A stretch of 64,000 nt of DNA, from positions 23,528-87,527 of the forward strand of contig JAABSA010000014.1 of NCBI GenBank assembly GCA_011390635.1. The letters are read 5' to 3'. The notes under the pieces are model-generated. The model was given only the letters and a program-made list of their open reading frames with translations. It did no database searches and was not told the DNA's origin. The stretch is from Desulfotignum sp. Lineage in GTDB: Bacteria; Desulfobacterota; Desulfobacteria; Desulfobacterales; Desulfobacteraceae. Made by a program: the position numbers and the translations under genes. Shown here in pieces: positions 1-7,342 of this stretch. Position 1 is the stretch's first letter; every line of letters begins with the position of its first letter.

Positions 1-2
1 GC

Positions 3-164
3 AAACTGGCAACCGGCAGTACCAACCGCGAAATTGCAACTACATACAATATAAGCATCAAAACCGTTGATACCTACAGGGCCAGAATTTTAAAAAAACT
101 ACATCTGAGAAACAATGCAGACCTGTCCCGATATGCCATCCAGAACCGGCTTGTGGAATTTTAA
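3..164 (+). CDS. LuxR-type HTH regulator, C-terminal fragment
   Basis: This is the end of a gene cut by the left window edge. The 53 visible residues contain the LuxR/NarL/FixJ helix-turn-helix signature: a TNREIA helix followed by SIKTVDTYRARILKKL, the recognition helix. The protein ends NRLVEF. Such domains are DNA-binding outputs of response regulators or autoinducer-type regulators; the sensory part is outside the window, so the signal cannot be told. The stop codon overlaps by 4 nt the stop of the MarR gene on the opposite strand, so the two genes converge with no room for a terminator between them. Confidence 0.8.
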   Translation, partial: KLATGSTNREIATTYNISIKTVDTYRARILKKLHLRNNADLSRYAIQNRLVEF

Positions 165-709
165 TCAGACACATTGAGCCGGTCAAAATTGGCAAAAATC
201 TTGTTAAGGGTGGTTTTAGCCCGGGCCATTTCCTCAACGGAAATTCCCTGTTCCGCCTCCTGGAGCATTTCTTCCACCAATGCCATCAGATCATTGCGAA
301 ACGCTTTTGCTTTATGGGTCAGATAGACCAGCTTGCTGCGCTTGTCCGACCGGTCAGGAATCCGGAGCACGATATTTTTTTTCTCCAGCACATTGAGCAG
401 CCGCGTGATGCCAGCCTTGTCCTTGACTGCAATGGTGGAAAGTTCCTGCTGGGTCTGTCCGTCTTTTCTGTATAAGTGAATCAGAATACTCCATTGTTCA
501 TAACTCACATCGAATCCGGCATCTGAAAATTTTTTGGTCAGGCGTTTGATGATGGCCCGGGATGTCCTGCCCACAAGATAGGCGATGGAGGTATCAATGA
601 CACGTTCAAAATTTTCCGGCGCAATAGTATCCATATGAACATATTCAGTTTCAGGTGTCAAATTGGTTTGTTTCATGTGCAATATTTTTTTATCCATGGC
701 AATTATCAT
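161..709 (-). CDS. MarR-family transcriptional regulator
   Basis: A 182-residue winged-helix regulator. The DNA-binding domain spans roughly residues 70-130: QWSILIHLY, then QQELSTIAVKDKAGITRLLNVLEKK as helix-turn-helix, then RIPDRSDKRSKLVYLT as the wing with the DxRSxR signature. MarR proteins are dimeric and usually repress nearby genes until a small ligand binds. Starts at 709 or at an internal ATG at 697 are both possible, and neither has a clear ribosome-binding site. An inverted repeat GTTG-N6-CAAC lies at 748-761 upstream, a possible operator. The TRAP transporter upstream on the same strand is the natural candidate target; this is inference. Confidence 0.85.
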   Translation of the reverse strand: MIIAMDKKILHMKQTNLTPETEYVHMDTIAPENFERVIDTSIAYLVGRTSRAIIKRLTKKFSDAGFDVSYEQWSILIHLYRKDGQTQQELSTIAVKDKAGITRLLNVLEKKNIVLRIPDRSDKRSKLVYLTHKAKAFRNDLMALVEEMLQEAEQGISVEEMARAKTTLNKIFANFDRLNVSD

Positions 710-830
710 CTGTTTTAATCAGGTTACAGATAATATGGACTAAAATTGTTGACTATGCAACCAAATAAATGCCTGCCTGAATATTTGCTATAAAGGTTGT
801 GTATTGGGAGAATCTTGGCAGAAGGATGAA

Positions 831-885
831 AACAACCAACCCATCGGGGGTAAAAATGATGATCACCTCCGACGGGTTGGTTGTT
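831..885. terminator. 17-bp imperfect hairpin between TRAP permease and MarR gene
   Basis: Arms 831-847 and 869-885 pair over 17 positions with a single A-C mismatch, around a 21-nt loop. The element lies in the 200-nt gap downstream of the TRAP permease stop (911) and upstream of the MarR gene. On the reverse strand it follows a T-rich stretch rather than preceding a long U-run, so it may be a terminator, an mRNA 3-prime stabiliser or an operator. Confidence 0.45.
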
Positions 886-910
886 GCATCCAAAAAAAGC
901 GGGCAAAAGA

Positions 911-2644
911 TCAGGCAGTTTTTCTTTTGAAGAGCGCCTTTCTCAGGGGAGTGATCCAGATGCCGCTGAGAAACCAGGAATAGGCATATGTGCCGATGAT
1001 AATAGCCACAAATGCCTTGACAATATCCATGCTACTGCCGTCCAGAGAAAATCCGGGTACATATCCGAAAAGCAGGGGGCCCAGGTACAGAAACTTGGCG
1101 AATTTAAAGGCGGTAAACGCGGTTTTCCACATATTGGCCTTGGCAATGGTGGCTCCTGCAAAGGCGGCAATGCACACCGGCGGGGTGATATTGGAATCCT
1201 GGGACAGCCAGTACACGATCATGTGGGCGGCCAGTTCATTCACCCCCAGATGGGTCAAAGCAGGCACCGCCACCACAGCGGTCACCAGGTAGGCAGCTGT
1301 CACCGGCACGCCCATACCCAGCACAAGAGAGGCCAGGGCCACCAGCAGGATGGTGAGCAACAAAGATCCTCCTGCCAGATCGATCATGATATCGGCAAAG
1401 GTCAGAATCAGGCCGGAAAAGGTCAAGACCCCGATGATAATCCCGATGACCCCCACAGTAGCACCTATTTTAAGGCTGTTTTCTGTCCCTTCCCGGGCAG
1501 CCTGGACAAATCGTCTGGGACCGATGCGGGTATCTTTTCTTACCCAGGAAATGGCAATACAGGTAACCAGACCCAGGATAGCAGAATAGGCAGGAGAAAA
1601 ACCGTAAAGCATGAAAATGGTGATAATGACCAGCGGCAGGATATAAAACCATTGTTTTTTAAAGATCTGGGTGGCGCTGAATTTTGATCTTTCACCCACG
1701 ACATTGTCTTTTTTGGCTTCATAATGCACCATGACAAAAACACTGAAAAAATACATGAGTGCCGGGAAAATCGCCACCAGCATAATCTGGGAATAGGGCA
1801 GCCCGGTCAGCTCTGCCATGATAAACCCGCCCGCCCCCATGATGGGGGGCATGAACATCCCACCGATGGAGGCGGCCGGTTCAATGGCCCCGGCCACATG
1901 GGGCTTGAATCCGGCTTTTTTCATCATGGGAATGGTGAACATACCCGTGGACACGGTATTGGCAATGGCACTGCCGGAAATGGAGCCAAACAGGCCCGAA
2001 GCAATAACCGAAACCTTTCCCGGACCGCCGATGCGATGACCCACAGCTGCCAGGGGCCAGTCAATGAAAAACTTCTGGGCCCCGGATTTTTCCAGAAAAG
2101 CGCCAAACAAAACAAACAGAATCACATAGGTGGCCAGCACACTGGCCATGATGCCGAACACCCCGTCACTTTTATAAAATATACTCACGCACAGCTCGGT
2201 AAACGGGGCCCCGGCATGGGAAATCAGATCCGGTGCCTTATATCCGTACACCCCATACACCAGAAACACAACCCCCATTATCACAAAAACATTTCCCACC
2301 ACCCGTCGGGCCAGTTCAATACCGATGAGCACACCTACAATGGCAAATGCCGCATCCACAGGGGTTTCTGCTCCGGTTCGGTAGTTGATGGCTTCAAACA
2401 TGATGATCCAGTATCCGACACATGCAAAGGATAATACGATCAACACATAATCAATCACCCGGCCGATGGTGGTTTTACCCTTATAGAGCAGGAAGACAAG
2501 CACATAGGTTATTATTACATACACGCCCCGGTGATACTGGGTGGCCATGGGCTGCACCACGGCGGCCCAGGAATAGAAAAGAACCAGGGTCACCGAGCAG
2601 ATATCAAAAACAATTTGCTCGAATCGATTCAGTTTATTATACAC
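911..2644 (-). CDS. TRAP transporter permease, fused 4TM/12TM (DctQM) type
   Basis: A 577-residue, very hydrophobic inner-membrane protein in which the small (DctQ-like) and large (DctM-like) TRAP permease subunits are fused, as is usual for TAXI-type systems. Visible family motifs include GLFGSISGSAIANTVSTG (about residues 217-234), EPAASIGGMFMPPIMGAGGF and LGMGVPVTAAYLV in the DctM half. It uses an ion gradient to import a solute delivered by the periplasmic protein encoded just upstream (2825-3787). Substrate unknown; TAXI systems are linked to organic acids or amino acids. The gap to the upstream gene carries a strong hairpin. Confidence 0.93.
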   Translation of the reverse strand: MYNKLNRFEQIVFDICSVTLVLFYSWAAVVQPMATQYHRGVYVIITYVLVFLLYKGKTTIGRVIDYVLIVLSFACVGYWIIMFEAINYRTGAETPVDAAFAIVGVLIGIELARRVVGNVFVIMGVVFLVYGVYGYKAPDLISHAGAPFTELCVSIFYKSDGVFGIMASVLATYVILFVLFGAFLEKSGAQKFFIDWPLAAVGHRIGGPGKVSVIASGLFGSISGSAIANTVSTGMFTIPMMKKAGFKPHVAGAIEPAASIGGMFMPPIMGAGGFIMAELTGLPYSQIMLVAIFPALMYFFSVFVMVHYEAKKDNVVGERSKFSATQIFKKQWFYILPLVIITIFMLYGFSPAYSAILGLVTCIAISWVRKDTRIGPRRFVQAAREGTENSLKIGATVGVIGIIIGVLTFSGLILTFADIMIDLAGGSLLLTILLVALASLVLGMGVPVTAAYLVTAVVAVPALTHLGVNELAAHMIVYWLSQDSNITPPVCIAAFAGATIAKANMWKTAFTAFKFAKFLYLGPLLFGYVPGFSLDGSSMDIVKAFVAIIIGTYAYSWFLSGIWITPLRKALFKRKTA

Positions 2645-2766
2645 AATCCGCCTTCCTGTCTTTTACATACATTCCAATGAAGTTACCTGCTTGTTTGGGC
2701 CGGACCCACCCAGGGGTGGTCTTTTTCATTTGTCACGGACATGCTGTTTTTTTGGGAAACCGGCAA

Positions 2767-2789
2767 GGCACGGGGCTATGCCCCGTGCC
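2767..2789 (-). terminator. Intercistronic hairpin between TAXI binding protein and permease
   Basis: A perfect 10-bp GC-rich stem (2767-2776 with 2780-2789) with a 3-nt loop sits in the 180-nt gap between the binding-protein gene and the permease gene. No U-run follows. Such stem-loops commonly cause partial termination or protect the upstream mRNA, giving more binding protein than permease; that role is inferred. Confidence 0.6.
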
Positions 2790-2824
2790 TGCGGAATCAT
2801 ACACACTGGCGTGGAAAGGATAAG

Positions 2825-3787
2825 CTATAAAACCCCTTTTTCTTTCCAGAATTTTTCAGCACCTGGATGGAACGGGGTTACAACACCGGTGGGTCCAGAT
2901 TTAATGGACATGCTCTTAAAGGTTTTTTTCTGGGACACCATATGTGCCAGGCCTTCATCTGTATAAATAAGTGACAGCATTTTATAGACAGTATCGGCAG
3001 AGACATCTTTATGGGCTACCCACAGGGCGGAATCCTGGAAAGAGTTCACCTCATAGTCAACCCCTTTATAGGTGTTGGCCGGGATGCTGACTTTGGCGAA
3101 ATAGGGATATTCCTTGTAAAAACCGGATTCTTGTGCATCTTTGTCAAGATTGACCATGGCGATGTCATTGGTCTGGGCCGCCATCATGACAGCACCGGTG
3201 GGATATCCCACAAACAGCCAGAACGCATCCAGCTGGTTGTTGCCGAATGCCTGGGCTGCATCATTGTATCCCATGGCATTTCTTTCAATCTTGTCCCAGA
3301 CACCCATGTGGGTGAAAAACAGTTCGCAGTTGGCAAATGCGCCGGAGCCGGCGTTGCCCACACCCACTTTTTTGCCTTCAAGATCTTTGACGCTTTTAAT
3401 GCCTGAGTTGGCTTTTACCACCAACTGGGCCGGGGCCCCATACAGAAACGAGACAGCCAGTACGTTTTCATATTTTGTGGGATCATTTTTCATTTTCCCG
3501 TTCCGGCCCTGGTATACATGGCCTGAATACACCACGCTCATCTGCTGACGGCCGGCATCGGTTTTTCTCAGGTTTTCCACAGAACCGGCTGAAGACTGTG
3601 CCTGAACCTTGAAATCAGGTTCCGCTTTAATGGGGTCGTACACCTGGATGGCATTGGCCACCACCTGGAAGGTACCGCCGGCAGGGCCGCCGCCAAACAC
3701 GACTCTTTCCTTGGCAAATGCAGACTGGCAGAACGCCATGGCAACAATAGCAGTAAAGCCGATGAATAATAGATGTCTTGCTTTCAT
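2825..3787 (-). CDS. TAXI-family TRAP transporter solute-binding protein
   Basis: A 320-residue periplasmic protein with a clear signal peptide (basic start, hydrophobic core, cleavage near QSAFA-KE at about residue 25). TAXI-family signs are the GGGPAGGTFQVVANAI start of the mature domain, the VRKTDAGRQQMSVVYSGH-like segment and VKDLEGKKVGVGNAGSGAFA. It captures a solute and delivers it to the fused permease encoded downstream. The start at 3787 has an AAGGAGG ribosome-binding site at good spacing. First gene of the two-gene transporter operon. The ligand cannot be told from sequence. Confidence 0.93.
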   Translation of the reverse strand: MKARHLLFIGFTAIVAMAFCQSAFAKERVVFGGGPAGGTFQVVANAIQVYDPIKAEPDFKVQAQSSAGSVENLRKTDAGRQQMSVVYSGHVYQGRNGKMKNDPTKYENVLAVSFLYGAPAQLVVKANSGIKSVKDLEGKKVGVGNAGSGAFANCELFFTHMGVWDKIERNAMGYNDAAQAFGNNQLDAFWLFVGYPTGAVMMAAQTNDIAMVNLDKDAQESGFYKEYPYFAKVSIPANTYKGVDYEVNSFQDSALWVAHKDVSADTVYKMLSLIYTDEGLAHMVSQKKTFKSMSIKSGPTGVVTPFHPGAEKFWKEKGVL

Positions 3788-3909
3788 AAATCCTCCTTGT
3801 TAGTGGGGTAAAAAAATCGATCTCATATCATTTTCTACTCATACCACTTTAACAACATGAAAGTCACGGATCAATTGGAAGATTTCTGATTGTTCTGTAG
3901 GAATTTTTC

Positions 3910-4698
3910 TTACAAAACCTGGTCGGTGCGGGTAAAAAGCCGGGAAAAACGTTGTCCGTTTCTGGAATGGGTTTTGTAAAAATTCAGACAGGTTTGAACC
4001 AGCGTCAGAACCTGGCCATGGGAATGAAGGTCCGGTATTTCCAGGGCCAGCCTGGGATGGCGGCCCAGACGTCCTCCCAGCAGGACCCGGAACCCGGATT
4101 CGGCAATTACAAGGGTCTGGGTGGGGCATACCTGGATGCATTTGCCGCAGCGCTGGCACAGGTGCATGTCTATCACCGGGTTTTTTCTTTGTTTGGACAC
4201 CCGGATCGCCTGATCCGGGCAGACCTGGACACAGGCATTGCACCCGGTGCAGACTGCGTTTCCCACAGCCGGCACCATTGCCCCCATGATCCCGATATCC
4301 GCAATCTGGGGACGGGAGCAGGCATTGGGACAATCACACAATGCAACACAAAATTCATGGTGAAACCTGATATGCTCACCCAGAGAAGATCTGAGAAAGG
4401 CCAGAATATCCGCCTGTTTGACCAGATTTTCCAGATCCGTCAAAAGATCTGCTGTGGAACAGGCTGCATGGGGGCAACAGCCCTCACTGCTAAAACAACC
4501 AGACACATCATATCCTTTCACCTGCTTTGCCATGCCCCCTTTGGCAAGAAACTGCTGCTTCAATGCGGTCACGTCAGCCATGTGCACCATGTATCTGCCC
4601 TGGTCCGCCACATGGGCAGCCACTTTTTGTTTCACCTTTTTACGGATGAAAAAAGGCGCCTTATTCACAGCAGCTTCCGCCTCAGGAGACCATTTCAT
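3910..4698 (-). CDS. Small siroheme/Fe-S sulfite-reductase-like ferredoxin protein with PCP_red-like N-terminus
   Basis: A 262-residue cytoplasmic redox protein. Residues 1-30 (MKWSPEAEAAVNKAPFFIRK) resemble the PCP_red domain of light-independent protochlorophyllide reductase. Then comes a Cx5C pair (C68, C74) and a Cx3C pair (C123, C127), the arrangement that holds the coupled siroheme-[4Fe-4S] centre in sulfite and nitrite reductases, with GFRVLLGGRLGRHPRLA after it, as in those enzymes. Two [4Fe-4S] ferredoxin motifs (C150-C160 and C181-C191) are inserted between. It is far shorter than a full sulfite reductase. Its start codon overlaps the stop of the upstream Fe-S gene (ATGA), so the two are translationally coupled. 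The substrate is not known. Confidence 0.75.
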   Translation of the reverse strand: MKWSPEAEAAVNKAPFFIRKKVKQKVAAHVADQGRYMVHMADVTALKQQFLAKGGMAKQVKGYDVSGCFSSEGCCPHAACSTADLLTDLENLVKQADILAFLRSSLGEHIRFHHEFCVALCDCPNACSRPQIADIGIMGAMVPAVGNAVCTGCNACVQVCPDQAIRVSKQRKNPVIDMHLCQRCGKCIQVCPTQTLVIAESGFRVLLGGRLGRHPRLALEIPDLHSHGQVLTLVQTCLNFYKTHSRNGQRFSRLFTRTDQVL

Positions 4699-5441
4699 GA
4701 AAGGATCTCTCCTCTGGCACTGACAGTGACCTGGGAAAAAGGAATATCCATGCCGCTGTTTTCCAAAGCCTTTTTTATAATGGCAGGCAGCCCGGCACAG
4801 CAGGGCACTTCCATGATCACAGCGGTGATGCTTTTGATGCCTGACTCCTTGAACACCCGGGTCAGTTTGTCCACATATCCCTGTGCATCATCAAACTTGG
4901 GACAGCCGATCATAACCGCCTTGCCTGCCAGAAAATCTTTATGAAAAGAAGGATAGGCCACCGGCGCACAATCGGCAGCGATCAACAGGTCGGCATTTTT
5001 TAAAAACGGTGCATTGGCCGGCACCAGTCGGATCTGTACCGGCCAGTGGCCCAGGGCGGATGACCCCCCGGCTTCCTGTATCTTGGGCTGATTGGCACAG
5101 TCACAAGGGGAGGTGGAGAATGTTTTCAGGGCGGCTGAAGGACATCCCTTTGAAGCCGCATGCGGTTCTGCGGGGGCCGCCTCTTTTGTACCTGCCTGCT
5201 GTTTGAGCAGTTCATGAACTGCGGCTTCGTCAAAGTCCTCAGCTTCCCGTTCCACAATTTTCAGGGCACCTTGGGGACATTCCCCCAAACAGGCACCGAG
5301 GCCGTCACAATACTTGTCGGCAATGACCCGGGCTTTTCCATCCACGATCTGAATTGCACCTTCTGCACAGGACGGCACACAATTACCGCACCCATCACAT
5401 TTTTCATCATCTATTTCAATGATATTTCTCACTACTTTCAT
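4695..5441 (-). CDS. 4Fe-4S ferredoxin-domain protein
   Basis: A 248-residue soluble protein. Its N-terminal part has one classical ferredoxin motif (CDGCGNCVPSCAEGAI) and a second, irregular one (CDGLGACLGECP, with Cx5C in place of CxxCxxC). The C-terminal half carries more cysteines (CDCANQ, IGCPKFDD, VPCCAGLPAI) in a fold seen in predicted anaerobic Fe-S proteins. The start at 5441 has an AAAAGGAG ribosome-binding site 8 nt upstream; the longer reading frame from 5528 has none and runs into the HD gene. Lies between the HD gene and the siroheme-type gene in one reverse operon. Probable electron carrier or assembly partner; precise role unknown. Confidence 0.75.
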   Translation of the reverse strand: MKVVRNIIEIDDEKCDGCGNCVPSCAEGAIQIVDGKARVIADKYCDGLGACLGECPQGALKIVEREAEDFDEAAVHELLKQQAGTKEAAPAEPHAASKGCPSAALKTFSTSPCDCANQPKIQEAGGSSALGHWPVQIRLVPANAPFLKNADLLIAADCAPVAYPSFHKDFLAGKAVMIGCPKFDDAQGYVDKLTRVFKESGIKSITAVIMEVPCCAGLPAIIKKALENSGMDIPFSQVTVSARGEILS

Positions 5442-5472
5442 TATATGCTCCTTTTTTGGCTGTATCTGCCGA

Positions 5473-6216
5473 TTATATTGGCTGCTTGTTCTGAATAAGG
5501 GTTTGTACCGCCAAATTTTTCCCGGCATCTGTCAGATAAATCCGATGAATTTTGGCTGACAAGGTGGTTGCATCGATTTCATTTTTCCCCTGGCATTCCT
5601 TCATATTGGCCAGCCTGTCTGCATCATACACCACTTTGAAGTTGATGGTTTCATCAGGCCCGGAATGGTGATGGTGGGCAATGATATCACATACCTCCTC
5701 CACCAGTTCCTGTTTGGCCCCCAGTTTTTCCAAAATCTCTCTGGCCACTGGCGGGCCTTCCATGTGTTGATATCGGGCCTCGGCAGATCCATGTTTTTTT
5801 TCTGCATTTTTTATACCGATATCATGAAGATAGGCTGCACACAGCACCACTGCCAAATCGGCTTTTTCCGTTTTTCCGATTTTTTCCGCATACCGGGCCA
5901 CCCGGCCGGCATGTCCAATGCGTTTGAAATCAGTGGCAAAATACCGTTTCATTTCCACAGCTACCCGGTCTTTTAACAAATCTTCCTGCTGTGCCAAAAA
6001 CTCTTCAGGCAGCGTGCCAAGGCATTGCTCGGCAAATTTGCAATAGGCAGCGCAGCCGAAATCCATCTTGGGGTTGACGATTTTTTTGCTGCAATGGCCG
6101 CAGCGCCGGGTTGCATCATCTTTGAAAAATTCCATGGCATGGCCGCATTCAGGGCAACGGGTTTCAAAAATTGCATCCTGGTCCCAGTACTGGGTATCTT
6201 GTCCCGGACATTTCAT
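5473..6216 (-). CDS. HD-domain phosphohydrolase with N-terminal zinc ribbon
   Basis: A 247-residue protein. The N-terminal 60 residues hold CPECGHAMEFF and CGHCSKK pairs, a zinc-ribbon or rubredoxin-like knuckle, followed by GCAAYCKFAEQC. The rest is an HD domain: H102 in IGHAGRVARYAEKIG, the HD pair in AAYLHDIG, HHHHSGPDE and a later D in VVYDADRLAN. HD proteins hydrolyse phosphoesters of nucleotides; the substrate here is unknown. First gene of the reverse operon with the two Fe-S proteins, divergent from the Crp/Fnr gene, with an FNR-type palindrome upstream. A good AAGGAAGG ribosome-binding site precedes the ATG. Confidence 0.82.
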   Translation of the reverse strand: MKCPGQDTQYWDQDAIFETRCPECGHAMEFFKDDATRRCGHCSKKIVNPKMDFGCAAYCKFAEQCLGTLPEEFLAQQEDLLKDRVAVEMKRYFATDFKRIGHAGRVARYAEKIGKTEKADLAVVLCAAYLHDIGIKNAEKKHGSAEARYQHMEGPPVAREILEKLGAKQELVEEVCDIIAHHHHSGPDETINFKVVYDADRLANMKECQGKNEIDATTLSAKIHRIYLTDAGKNLAVQTLIQNKQPI

Positions 6217-6273
6217 GGTCCACCTTCCTTGTTTTGTCTATTGAGATTAACATATACACTTTACATCCTGAAG

Positions 6274-6292
6274 CAAACCTACTATAGGTTTG
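6274..6292. promoter_or_regulatory. Perfect palindrome CAAACCT-N5-AGGTTTG over a reverse-strand -10
   Basis: Two perfect 7-nt inverted arms flank ACTAT. The centre overlaps a reverse-strand -10 hexamer TATAGT (6286-6281), which is 17 nt from GGTCAA within the FNR-type box. Binding here would block the promoter of the HD/Fe-S operon, so a repressor site is plausible. The cognate protein is unknown. Confidence 0.45.
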
Positions 6293-6303
6293 GATATAAA
6301 TCC

Positions 6304-6317
6304 TTGACCTGGATCAA
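6304..6317. promoter_or_regulatory. FNR/HcpR-type binding site
   Basis: TTGACCTGGATCAA matches the FNR half-sites TTGAC-N4-ATCAA and extends as a CCTTGA...TCAAGG palindrome (6302-6319). It lies between the divergent HD gene and Crp/Fnr gene. For the reverse promoter it covers the -35 position, with its centre about 36-40 nt from the predicted start, as at class II activated promoters. It is also about 90-110 nt upstream of the Crp/Fnr coding start, so autoregulation is likely. Confidence 0.65.
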
Positions 6318-6421
6318 GGTGCGCGAATTTTTTGATTTTTTTTAATGGGCCGGGTTGATGTGAAACATCGTTTACAATTACAGGAGCAGTCTACGGTATC
6401 GATATCTTAAAAACAATTCCT

Positions 6422-7069
6422 TTGTTTTCAGGATTGCCTTTGGACCAGCTGAAAACCCTTTCACACATTGCTGTTCGCATGGCGTTCAACCGCGGAGAAA
6501 TGATTTTCCAGGAAGGGGATAAAGGCAATGGCATTTATATTGTGGAGACGGGGAAAATAAAGGTGTTCAAGCTGTCTTTGGATGGAAAAGAGCAGATTCT
6601 TCACATCTATGGACCTGGTCATACATTTGGCGAGGTCCCTGTTTTCCAGGGCAAAAGCTTTCCTGCATCAGCCATGACCCTGGAACCTGCGGGTATTATA
6701 TTTCTGCCCAGAGACCGGTTCGTGGAATTGATAACCTCCGCCCCTGCCCTGGCCATGAACATGCTGGCGGACCTTTCCAGCCGGCTGCGGGGCTTTACCG
6801 TGCAGATCGAAGCCTTAAGCCTCAAGGAAGTGCCGGCCAGACTGGCTGCTTATATCCTCACCCTGTCCAAAGAAAACGAAAATGCCCTTCAGATCAGCCT
6901 TCCCACCTCCAAGGCCCAGCTCTCAAACCTCATCGGCACCACACCCGAAACCATCTCCAGAATGCTCAAAAAAATGGGTGATGCCGGCCTCATACAGGTG
7001 CAAACCCGCACCATTGAAATTCTGGATAAAGAAGGGCTGGAGGACTTATCTGAATCCGGCCGTCTGTAA
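6422..7069 (+). CDS. Crp/Fnr-family transcriptional regulator
   Basis: A regulator of at least 215 residues: a cyclic-nucleotide-binding-like beta-roll (FNRGEMIFQEGDKGNGIYIVETGKI, then GPGHTFGEVPVF), a dimerisation helix and a C-terminal helix-turn-helix (SKAQLSNLIGTTPETISRMLKKM). No N-terminal Fe-S cysteine cluster is visible, so it is not a classical oxygen-sensing FNR; the HcpR/DNR type fits better. The only standard start is TTG at 6422, yet the frame upstream encodes DILKTIPLF, which is typical of the family N-terminus. An AGGAG at 6382-6386 precedes an ATC at 6398. The true start may therefore be a rare ATC about eight codons upstream. Confidence 0.88.
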   Translation: MFSGLPLDQLKTLSHIAVRMAFNRGEMIFQEGDKGNGIYIVETGKIKVFKLSLDGKEQILHIYGPGHTFGEVPVFQGKSFPASAMTLEPAGIIFLPRDRFVELITSAPALAMNMLADLSSRLRGFTVQIEALSLKEVPARLAAYILTLSKENENALQISLPTSKAQLSNLIGTTPETISRMLKKMGDAGLIQVQTRTIEILDKEGLEDLSESGRL

Positions 7070-7342
7070 TGATCACCCCCGAATCGTCTCATTACCCGCG
7101 CAATGGTCCTTGTTGTTTGCCTCTGATATTACCGCTTTGTATTTTATACTGGACTTGAACCCATTGTCATGGCATAAAGAAACCACTGGTATGGCGCTGC
7201 CCGGCCATTGGGAACAGCCGGGGTTTACTGGATCACAGGCCCGATCAGAAAAGGAGCCGAAACCGCCTGAAAATGCGATGTTATGAAATAAACCATCAAT
7301 TTTATACCACGCATAATTTATTAACCTTGCCAAGGAGGAAAC
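7070..7342 (+). other. Intergenic region upstream of aldehyde oxidoreductase
   Basis: This 273-nt stretch holds no coding signal I can support and no clear FNR box, sigma-54 site or strong sigma-70 promoter. The last 15 nt contain the ribosome-binding site (AAGGAGG) of the next gene. Confidence 0.5.
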
